Under the pieces are notes generated by a model. The model saw only the letters and a list, made by a program, of their open reading frames with translations. It had not been told where the DNA came from and ran no database searches. From Clostridia bacterium (GTDB lineage: Bacteria; Bacillota_A; Clostridia; Oscillospirales; CAG-272), in contig JAFQWB010000016.1 in the NCBI GenBank assembly GCA_017407725.1, positions 1-8,607 of the forward strand: 8,607 bases of DNA, given 5' to 3'. Shown one piece after another: positions 1 to 8,607 of the stretch; position 1 is the first letter of the stretch, and each line of letters opens with the position of its first letter. The position numbers and the translations under genes are program-made.

Positions 1-1
1 G

Positions 2-48
2 AAAGAGATAACAAATCGGTTCGTAGCCGAAATGCTATCTCTTTTTTT
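2..48 (+). terminator. Terminator-like compound hairpin with T tract
   Basis: AAAGAGATA (2-10) is the exact complement of TATCTCTTT (36-44), giving a 9-bp stem, and T's continue to 48. Inside the loop a second stem is possible, TCGGTT (16-21) with AGCCGA (25-30), including one T-G wobble. The T tract on the plus strand suggests rho-independent termination of a rightward gene lying off the left edge. In minus orientation the stem itself ends in CTCTTTC and the following bases are outside the window, so it could also stop the fakA transcript. The long internal loop makes it weaker than a classical terminator. Confidence 0.45.
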
Positions 49-55
49 CTGCTTG

Positions 56-232
56 GCGATATGTTTGCAAGCAAACGCGATATACTCGCTTTGCTCGTGC
101 GATATATTGTCGCTTCACTCCAATGCGATATGATATAAATCCACTCACGCCCCGCAGGGCATATCGCAAGGCGTAGCCTTATATCGCTCCCGCAAGGGAA
201 TATCGCAAATCCCGCAAGGGGATTTATATCGC
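56..232. repeat. Inverted array of short hairpins separated by a constant 7-mer
   Basis: GCGATAT occurs at 56-62, 77-83, 99-105 and 125-131. Its complement ATATCGC occurs at 161-167, 181-187, 200-206 and 226-232. The intervals are mostly inverted repeats with unrelated stems: GTTTGC/GCAAAC (63-76), an imperfect one at 84-98, ATTG/CAAT ends (106-124), GCCC/GGGC (149-160), AAGGC/GCCTT (168-180), TCCC/GGGA (188-199) and AAATCCC/GGGATTT (207-225). Longer arms ATATAAATCC (133-142) and GGATTTATAT (220-229) also match across the array. Such hairpin arrays fit non-coding palindromic repeats of the kind scattered between genes in gut Clostridia. The role is unknown; it lies in the presumed 3' untranslated region of fakA. 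It is not a CRISPR, since the repeats are only 7 bases and the spacers are palindromes. Confidence 0.85.
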
Positions 233-233
233 T

Positions 234-280
234 GCGTGTTCTCCGTTAAGGATAACACGCTAATCCTGTCGTTTTTTTTT
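234..280. other. Hairpin followed at a distance by a T9 tract
   Basis: GCGTGTT (234-240) pairs exactly with AACACGC (254-260), with a possible inner TCC/GGA stem (242-244 with 250-252). A run of nine T's lies at 272-280 on the plus strand, 11 bases past the stem, which is too far for an ordinary terminator. A competing short stem AGGAT (249-253) with ATCCT (263-267) would sit four bases before the T run. Read on the minus strand it is the first structure after the fakA stop codon, but it is then not followed by T's, so it does not look like the fakA terminator. Confidence 0.4.
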
Positions 281-283
281 GCT

Positions 284-1978
284 TTATTCTGCTGTGAAAA
301 TATAAGGATAAACGTCGTGACCGCTCTCGATAAAGTAAGCTTCAACAGAGGGGAAGTGTTCGCCAATGTATGCTTCGAGAGAAGAGTTTAACTCATCGCT
401 TGAGCCCTTGCCGCAGAAGATATTTACAAACGATCTGTCCGAATCGATAAGAAGCGCACTTACAAGAGCCTTTAATGCTTCCATAGGATCGCTGTTGGCG
501 GTAACGATCTTCTTTTCGATTATTCCGATGTAATCATCGCGGTTTATCTTTATGCCGTCGATGTTCGCATCTCTTACAGAAGGGGAGAAGTAAGCGGAAG
601 TTACGCCCTTGAGTGAATTTTCCATTTCGGTTGCAATTGCAAGAGCGTCGGTCGAGGAAAAATCGACTACCGAAAGAGCCGCATATCCGGTTCCGATGTT
701 CTTGCTTGGAATAACGTATACCTTTGAAAGCTTGTAAAGCTCAGCTGCCTGACATGCAGCCATAAGTACGTTTGAGTTGTTGGGAAGAACGAAAATGTTT
801 TCCGCATTTACCTTTTCAAAGGCCTCTATAAACTCGCTTGTAGAAGGGTTGTGAGTCTGTCCGCCGTGGATTATCTCGTTTGCGCCGAATTCCTTAAAAA
901 GCTCTTCGATTCCGTCGCCCGAGCATACGGCAATTACAGCATGCTTTATCTTTGGAGCTTCCTTAGCCTTTTCAATCGGCTTTTTCTCTTCAGATTCGGT
1001 GTGCTGAACCGACATATTTTCTATCTTTATTGTTATGAATTCACCGAATGTACGGCAATATTCAAGAACCTTTTCGGGAGTCATTGTGTGTACGTGAAGC
1101 TTAACTATGCTTCCGGTTATGAAGCAAACAACAGAGTTTCCGATCTCGCACAAGAATGCCTTGAGAGGCTCGATATCAAAGCCTTCGATATCTGTTTTTG
1201 CGCTCATAAGCTGAATAAGAAGCTCGGTGCAATAGCCGTATTCCATAACGCTGTCAGGACCGAAGGAGGTGTTTAAGGAAGATGCTGTTTTCTTGTATTC
1301 AACATTATCTACGGGAATCTCCTCGCCGTTAAGAGCTCTGTTGAATCCGTCGATAATATAGAAAAGACCTGCGCCGCCGCTGTCAACAACGTTTGCTTCG
1401 CGAAGAACCTCAAGGATGTCGGGTGTGCGCTCAAGCGAGTCGTGCATTTCTTTAACAAGGTCTGCAAAGAAGCTTCTTACGGTGCTTTCCTCGGTTATTT
1501 TTGAAACTGCATAATCAACAGATTCTCTTGCAACCGTGAGAATAGTACCCTCGGTAGGTGTCATTACGGATCTGTAGGCCTTGTCAACGCCCTTTTTGAA
1601 TGCAATTCCGAGAGCGACGGGGTCAGCCTCGCTCTTTCCGTCAAATCCGTCTGCCGCACCTGCAAAGAACTGGGAGAGAATAACTCCCGAGTTTCCTCTT
1701 GCGCCGAGAAGCATTCCGTGTGAAAGCGCTCTCATTACCTCTGCGAGGTCGTCTGTATCAAGATTTTCGATAGCCGCAATGCCGCTTTCGATGGTCATTC
1801 TCATGTTGTCGCCCGTATCACCGTCGGGAACAGGGAATACGTTGAGTCTGTTTACGTCATCAGCCTTTGATCTGAGTCTTGCGGCACCGCCTCGTGCCAT
1901 TTTCGAGAGAAGAAGACCTCCGAGAAATTTAAGACCTCTCGGCTCGTCGTTTTTCTTGTCCTTTTTTGATTTAAGCAT
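284..1978 (-). CDS. fakA: Fatty-acid kinase FakA (YloV/DAK2 family)
   Basis: This 564-residue cytosolic protein is expected to phosphorylate a fatty acid held by a FakB/DegV partner, making acyl-phosphate for phospholipid synthesis through PlsX/PlsY. The order of domains matches the family: a DhaL-type ATP-binding kinase domain (about 20-215) with PDGDTGDN at 51-58 (the Mg-ATP aspartates), GARGNSG at 92-98 and DSGGAGL at 199-205; a middle domain (about 245-325) with GYCTE (248-252) and HVHT (295-298), whose Cys and His residues match the metal site reported for this domain; then a charged Glu/Lys linker (about 327-345) and a DegV-like C-terminal domain with GGQTHNPST (372-380). Length is typical. 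GAGGGAGAG lies six bases before the ATG, fixing the start, although this leaves a charged N-terminal extension. It follows fakB by 24 bases and is the last gene of the marR-fakB-fakA operon. The family was formerly annotated as dihydroxyacetone kinase-like; no DhaK or DhaM partner is seen here. Confidence 0.93.
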   Translation of the reverse strand: MLKSKKDKKNDEPRGLKFLGGLLLSKMARGGAARLRSKADDVNRLNVFPVPDGDTGDNMRMTIESGIAAIENLDTDDLAEVMRALSHGMLLGARGNSGVILSQFFAGAADGFDGKSEADPVALGIAFKKGVDKAYRSVMTPTEGTILTVARESVDYAVSKITEESTVRSFFADLVKEMHDSLERTPDILEVLREANVVDSGGAGLFYIIDGFNRALNGEEIPVDNVEYKKTASSLNTSFGPDSVMEYGYCTELLIQLMSAKTDIEGFDIEPLKAFLCEIGNSVVCFITGSIVKLHVHTMTPEKVLEYCRTFGEFITIKIENMSVQHTESEEKKPIEKAKEAPKIKHAVIAVCSGDGIEELFKEFGANEIIHGGQTHNPSTSEFIEAFEKVNAENIFVLPNNSNVLMAACQAAELYKLSKVYVIPSKNIGTGYAALSVVDFSSTDALAIATEMENSLKGVTSAYFSPSVRDANIDGIKINRDDYIGIIEKKIVTANSDPMEALKALVSALLIDSDRSFVNIFCGKGSSDELNSSLEAYIGEHFPSVEAYFIESGHDVYPYIFTAE

Positions 1979-2002
1979 TTTAATCTCTCCCTCAAAATTT
2001 GA

Positions 2003-2869
2003 TTATTTTTCTTTTCCGATAAAGAAGAGTGCAAGTGTTCCGGGGCCTGAATGTGCGCCGATAACCGGTCCGACGTCTGTTATAAGACTTGCGGAAACTC
2101 CGTGTTTTTCGTTTATCATATCCGAAAGAAGCTTTGCATCGTCATAGCAGTCGGAGTGAGAAATGTAGACTATCGAATTCTGGGGATCTTTAGCAAGCTC
2201 TGTGTATTTTGCTACAAGAGCTGAAATTGCATTTTTTCTTCCGCGAACCTTGGATACGTTTACAAGGTGTCCATCGTTATCCATGTGAAGCACGGGCTTG
2301 AGTCCGAGCGCATTTCCAACAAACGCAACTGTGGGGCTTATTCTTCCTCCGCGCTTTAAGTAAACAAGATCGTCAACCGTAAACCAGAGGCAAACGTTCA
2401 TCTTGATGCTTTCGATGTAGTCAGAGAGCTCTTCAATGGTTGCACCCGACTTTTTCTTCTCAAAGGCATAGTAGAGAAGAAGACCGAAGCCTGCAGATGC
2501 GGCAAGTGAATCGCAAACGATTATCTTTCTGTCGGGATACACCGAGCGAAGCTCATCTGCGGCAATTCTTGCAGAGTTGTAGGTTGTGCTGAGACCTGAA
2601 GAAAATCCGAGATAATAAATATCGTTTCCTTCCGAAAGAAGCTTGTCAAAAAAGTTTTTGAACACTTCGGAATTAACGGCGGATGTCTTTGCGCTTTCTC
2701 CGCCTCTCATTCTGTTATAGAATGTTTTGGTGTCCATTTCACCGTTTTCGTATTCTTTCTCGTCTCCGTCAAATCTGAAGGTAAGAGGGCAGGACTTTAT
2801 TCCAAGCTCATCAAGAAGGACAGAAGGAAGGTCGCATGCCGAATCGGTACAAATAAGATAATTGTTCAT
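2003..2869 (-). CDS. fakB: DegV-family fatty-acid-binding protein (FakB)
   Basis: This 288-residue protein has the complete two-lobed DegV fold. It binds one fatty acid and delivers it to FakA for phosphorylation. Visible motifs are TDSACDL near the N-terminus (8-14), the ligand-side KTSAVN (61-66; many relatives have TSQPS here), FSSGLS (89-94), the conserved block FTVDDLVYLKRGGRIS (163-178), LGLKPVLH (188-195) and GPVIGAHSGPGTL (267-279) with the histidine at 273 that in studied FakB proteins contacts the fatty-acid carboxylate. No signal peptide or membrane segment is seen. AAGGAGA stands five bases before the ATG. It lies between the marR gene (23-base gap) and fakA (24-base gap), and adjacency to the kinase makes it a likely cognate FakB, but which acyl chain it prefers cannot be read from the sequence. 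Genomes often carry several paralogues. Confidence 0.92.
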   Translation of the reverse strand: MNNYLICTDSACDLPSVLLDELGIKSCPLTFRFDGDEKEYENGEMDTKTFYNRMRGGESAKTSAVNSEVFKNFFDKLLSEGNDIYYLGFSSGLSTTYNSARIAADELRSVYPDRKIIVCDSLAASAGFGLLLYYAFEKKKSGATIEELSDYIESIKMNVCLWFTVDDLVYLKRGGRISPTVAFVGNALGLKPVLHMDNDGHLVNVSKVRGRKNAISALVAKYTELAKDPQNSIVYISHSDCYDDAKLLSDMINEKHGVSASLITDVGPVIGAHSGPGTLALFFIGKEK

Positions 2870-2892
2870 GTGTATCTCCTTAAAAATATGTC

Positions 2893-3336
2893 TTAGTTTT
2901 GTTTATTTGAAATCTCGCAAAGAGATGAATATATCATATCAAGTGATTCATACATAATCTGTCTGTTTGAGTCGCTAAGTGATTTTCCTGCATCCTTGAC
3001 TAGCTCAAGCACACGGCCGTAAGTGAATTCGTATGCATCAAGACCTGTATTGGTAAGAGTTATTTTTGCGTTGTATTTCTTTTGAGTATACTCTCTTTTT
3101 ACAAGCCCCTTGCTTTCCATTTCGGTTATATACCGTGATACCGCCGCTTTGTCGATGGCGCTTATTTCGGAAATTCTCGCAATAGAAAGACCGTCACGGT
3201 ATCTTGCAAGAAGAATAAGATATTGTGCATAAGCACCCTTGCATCCGTACTTCTCCATTTCATCGGTCTCGATCTTCTGAATACAGCGATTAATGCCCGA
3301 TATGACCGAAGAAAACTGTTCAAAACGTTCTAACAT
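2893..3336 (-). CDS. MarR-family winged-helix transcriptional regulator
   Basis: This 147-residue protein has the length and layout of MarR dimeric repressors: helical dimerisation ends flanking a winged helix. The helix-turn-helix spans about 48-76 with a recognition helix around KAAVSRYITEMESKG (63-77), and the beta-hairpin wing follows (about 79-96, ending KITLTNTG). The usual acidic-arginine pair of the wing (D-x-R) is not present and is replaced by QKKYNA. GGAGA lies four bases before the ATG. It is the first gene of an operon with fakB and fakA, and a dyad covers its own -35 box, so autoregulation is likely. By context it may do a job like FabT, the MarR-family lipid regulator of streptococci and relatives, with acyl-phosphate or acyl-ACP state as signal; that is inference. 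Cys18 and Cys32 also leave redox sensing possible. Confidence 0.87.
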   Translation of the reverse strand: MLERFEQFSSVISGINRCIQKIETDEMEKYGCKGAYAQYLILLARYRDGLSIARISEISAIDKAAVSRYITEMESKGLVKREYTQKKYNAKITLTNTGLDAYEFTYGRVLELVKDAGKSLSDSNRQIMYESLDMIYSSLCEISNKQN

Positions 3337-3382
3337 AAATTCTCCATAAATATTCCGAGTAAAATTTTACCTCACTTTTCCT

Positions 3383-3411
3383 ATTATACCACAAATTTGT
3401 TGACTTGTCAA
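3383..3411 (-). promoter_or_regulatory. Sigma-A promoter of the marR-fakB-fakA operon
   Basis: On the minus strand the -35 box TTGACA (3406-3411) is followed by a 17-base spacer and the -10 box TATAAT (3383-3388). Both boxes and the spacing match consensus exactly. Transcription should start near 3376, giving a leader of about 40 bases before the marR ATG. Such an unmodified consensus promoter normally needs a repressor to be kept in check, in line with the overlapping dyads. Confidence 0.88.
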
Positions 3412-3412
3412 C
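3391..3412. promoter_or_regulatory. Putative MarR operator: two abutting dyads in the promoter
   Basis: GTTGAC (3399-3404), TT, GTCAAC (3407-3412) is a perfect inverted repeat covering the whole minus-strand -35 box. It abuts and shares two bases with a second perfect palindrome, ACAAATTTGT (3391-3400), that lies in the -35/-10 spacer. The TTGA-N4-TCAA core resembles the TTTGA-N3-TCAAA style of FabT sites as I recall them, but with one more base between the arms. Binding by the adjacent MarR protein is inferred from position, not shown. Confidence 0.6.
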
Positions 3413-3462
3413 ATCTTTTTGAAAAACTTTAATAAGAGATGTAAATAAATTCGCATTAAGCC

Positions 3463-3491
3463 TTGACATATTTTCGCGGATAGGGTAAAAT
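3463..3491 (+). promoter_or_regulatory. Sigma-A promoter of the acetyltransferase-HAD-lacZ operon
   Basis: TTGACA (3463-3468), a 17-base spacer, and TAAAAT (3486-3491) give a near-consensus promoter. Transcription should start near 3498, leaving a leader of under 30 bases. It is divergent from the marR promoter, with the two -35 boxes about 50 bases apart, so a repressor bound at the marR dyads would sit upstream of this promoter rather than block it directly. Confidence 0.82.
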
Positions 3492-3513
3492 CAAGTAAGA
3501 ATAAGTGGATTCG

Positions 3514-3520
3514 AGGTGAG
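3514..3520 (+). promoter_or_regulatory. Ribosome binding site that points to a TTG start
   Basis: AGGTGAG matches the anti-Shine-Dalgarno complement (AGGTGA) and ends four bases before TTG at 3525. The alternative GTG at 3516 lies inside this site and has no good site of its own upstream, so TTG at 3525 is the better start. Confidence 0.7.
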
Positions 3521-3524
3521 CGGA

Positions 3525-4311
3525 TTGATATATACAAAAGAAATGCTGATAAGTCAGTTAAAGGAAATGAATGCGCCTCAAAACAGCGTTGTTCATATGC
3601 ATATATCGTTAAAGGCAGTAGGAAAAACAGAGGGATACGGGGACGGACTTCTCGATACCCTTATAGAGTATTTCACACAGAAGGGAGGACTCTTTACAAT
3701 TCCTACCCATACGTGGGCGTATATGGATGATCCTTCGGGAATTACGCTTGATCTTTCCGCCCCAAAAAGCTGTATAGGAGTGCTTCCGTGCCTTGCTGCA
3801 AAGAGAGATGAGGCACACAGATCGCTTCATCCAACACATTCGATGGCTGTTTTCGGTGACAGCGCAAAGGCTGAGGCTTTTATAAAGGACGAGGGAAGCT
3901 ACGGTACACCCGCATCGCCCAAGGGCTGCTACGGAAGGCTTTACGATAACGACGGATATATTATGCTGGTCGGAGTCGAGCATAACAGAAACACATTTAT
4001 TCACTGTGTTGAGGAAATGCTCGATATTCCCAACCGACTTTCCGAAGAATTAAAGACACTCAGAATAAAGAATAAGGACGGAAGCATCAGAGAGGTTAAG
4101 AGCAGATCGCATGAGGCTAAGGGAATTGGCGACGTCTCGCTCAGATACGTGAAATACGAAAAGGCGTTCAGACACTATAATGCGATCGTGGACGGAAAGC
4201 TCGGAAATGCATCTGTTCAGATAATAAATACACGAAAAATAAAGGAGATTGTAGAGCTTATATATAACAGAAGCGGCGGCAGAGAGCTTATGCTTGATAT
4301 GGAGCCGCTTG

Positions 4312-4331
<20 letters not shown>
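3525..4331 (+). CDS. AAC(3)-family N-acetyltransferase (aminoglycoside 3-N-acetyltransferase fold)
   Basis: From the TTG start this is a 268-residue protein of the Antibiotic_NAT (AAC(3)/YokD) family, full length for that group. These enzymes move acetyl from acetyl-CoA to an amino group. Family hallmarks are an N-terminal segment starting YTKEMLISQL, FTIPTHTW (57-64), RSLHPTHSMAVFG (99-111), GTPASPKGCYGRL (127-139) and LVGVEHNRNTFIHCVEE (148-164), the last carrying the conserved His and Glu cluster. There is no signal peptide. The natural substrate is unknown: many chromosomal members do not give aminoglycoside resistance, and co-transcription with a HAD protein and beta-galactosidase hints at an amino sugar or a small metabolite. 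It is the first gene after the rightward promoter, and the HAD gene overlaps its 3' end. The longer GTG start at 3516 would add three residues (MSG). Confidence 0.85.
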
Positions 4332-8051
<3,720 letters not shown>

Positions 8052-8053
8052 TC

Positions 8054-8096
8054 AAAAAAAATCAAGACCTTCTTAAATGAAGGTCTTGACTTTTTT
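8054..8096. terminator. Bidirectional rho-independent terminator shared by lacZ and nagA
   Basis: TCAAGACCTTC (8062-8072) and GAAGGTCTTGA (8079-8089) form a perfect 11-bp stem around a six-base loop. On the plus strand one C and six T's follow (8091-8096); on the minus strand the eight A's at 8054-8061 give a U8 tract directly after the stem. It begins two bases past the lacZ stop and ends convergent transcription from both sides. Confidence 0.95.
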
Positions 8097-8607
8097 ATTT
8101 TACGGGCTTTCCCGATTTTATGATCTTTTTTATCTTGAGCGATGACAAATCGTCAATAAATATAACGTCAGCCGATTTGCCGATATCAAGCGAGCCTACG
8201 AAATTATCTATATTTGCCGCTTTTGCAGGGGTGAGAGTTGCGCACTTGAGTGCGATTTCAAGCGGAATATCTGCAAAACGTGAAAGATTTTCAACCGCAT
8301 TAAGAAGAGAAAGCGTGCTTCCTGCAAGTGCACCGTCCTCTGTAAGCGCAATTGAGTTTTTGACGTTTACTCTTTGACCCGCTATAGAATAAGCTCCGTC
8401 GGGGCATCCGGTCGCTTCCATTGAGTCTGTAATGAGACAGAGCTTGTCAGGACCCTTGCACATAAAGGCAAGCTTTATCATGTCGGGACAGATATGTATT
8501 CCGTCACAGATAATTTCGGTAAAAACAGAATTGTCTGTCAGCGCCGCGCAGGTAGAGGCGCCGTCTCTGTGATGAAGAGAGGGCATTGCGTTGAAGAGAT
8601 GCGTTAC
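8095..8607 (-). CDS. nagA: N-acetylglucosamine-6-phosphate deacetylase, C-terminal part
   Basis: The visible 170 residues are the C-terminal portion of an amidohydrolase-superfamily NagA, which turns GlcNAc-6-phosphate into glucosamine-6-phosphate and acetate in amino-sugar and cell-wall recycling. The reading frame is open to the window edge, so the true start lies beyond 8607. Motifs seen, numbered from the edge, are VTHLFNAM (1-8; metal or substrate histidine), HHRDG (12-16), DGIH (35-38), ITDSM (59-63; catalytic aspartate D61) and GALAGSTL (92-99). The tail, with TPAKAANI followed by GSLDIGKSADVIFID, is the usual amidohydrolase end. It converges on lacZ, and its TAA stop lies in the lacZ terminator T tract. 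An internal ATG at 8586 is not a credible start since the conserved THLFNAM motif lies upstream of it. Confidence 0.93.
   Translation of the reverse strand, partial: VTHLFNAMPSLHHRDGASTCAALTDNSVFTEIICDGIHICPDMIKLAFMCKGPDKLCLITDSMEATGCPDGAYSIAGQRVNVKNSIALTEDGALAGSTLSLLNAVENLSRFADIPLEIALKCATLTPAKAANIDNFVGSLDIGKSADVIFIDDLSSLKIKKIIKSGKPVK

Noticed and set aside
15..31. T-arm of a tRNA (GGTTCG-like segment)
   Set aside because: The loop reads TTCGTAG, without the conserved A, the stem is only four to five pairs, and no acceptor or anticodon arm surrounds it.
56..232. CRISPR array
   Set aside because: The repeated element is only seven bases, it inverts midway, and the spacers are palindromes of 12-19 bases; no cas gene is present.
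145..366. Minus-strand reading frame of 73 codons across the hairpin array and the end of fakA
   Set aside because: It runs antiparallel to nothing coding, reads through the repeats and overlaps fakA in another frame; the peptide resembles no family and is a by-product of the repeat composition.
1581..2147. Long plus-strand frame (188 codons) opposite fakA and fakB
   Set aside because: It is antisense to two well-supported genes across their junction and has low-complexity Ser/Pro-rich content typical of shadow frames.
3411..3442. ACATCT/AGATGT inverted repeat between the divergent promoters
   Set aside because: Six-base arms 20 bases apart in AT-rich DNA are weak and can arise by chance.
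3462..3495. CTTGA/TCAAG inverted repeat across the rightward promoter
   Set aside because: The arms are five bases, with an asymmetric inner match to ATTTT/AAAAT; this may follow simply from the -35 and -10 sequences, so I do not call an operator.

Overview
The window looks like chromosome from a low-to-moderate GC Firmicute, probably a gut-type Clostridia. The evidence is the strong Shine-Dalgarno sites, the preference for AGA arginine codons, TTGACA/TATAAT promoters, and the FakA/DegV fatty-acid kinase set. This placement is inferred from style; no phylogenetic marker is present. Four operon-like blocks are visible and nothing in the window looks like an insertion sequence, phage or CRISPR array.

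Positions 1-283 hold no gene. They contain a terminator-like hairpin (2-48), then a striking array (56-232) in which a constant 7-mer, GCGATAT, occurs four times and is then mirrored by four copies of its complement ATATCGC. The intervals between copies are mostly short hairpins with unrelated stems. A further hairpin (234-260) and a T9 tract follow.

Positions 284-3336 are a leftward operon: a MarR-family regulator, a DegV/FakB fatty-acid-binding protein, and a FakA (YloV/DAK2) fatty-acid kinase. FakB presents a fatty acid to FakA, and the acyl-phosphate made then feeds phospholipid synthesis. The operon has a near-ideal sigma-A promoter whose -35 box lies inside a perfect dyad, the expected place for autoregulation by the MarR protein.

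Positions 3463-8051 are a divergent rightward operon with its own strong promoter: an AAC(3)-fold acetyltransferase that probably starts at a TTG codon, a HAD-superfamily phosphatase-like protein overlapping it, and a full-length cytoplasmic GH2 beta-galactosidase (LacZ type) overlapping the HAD gene. The block ends in a perfect 11-bp bidirectional terminator.

Positions 8095-8607 are the C-terminal part of a convergent nagA (N-acetylglucosamine-6-phosphate deacetylase), cut by the window edge. Together the right half suggests handling of galactosides and amino sugars, and the left half recycling or uptake of exogenous fatty acids. The most unusual item is the inverted, variable-stem hairpin array downstream of fakA.
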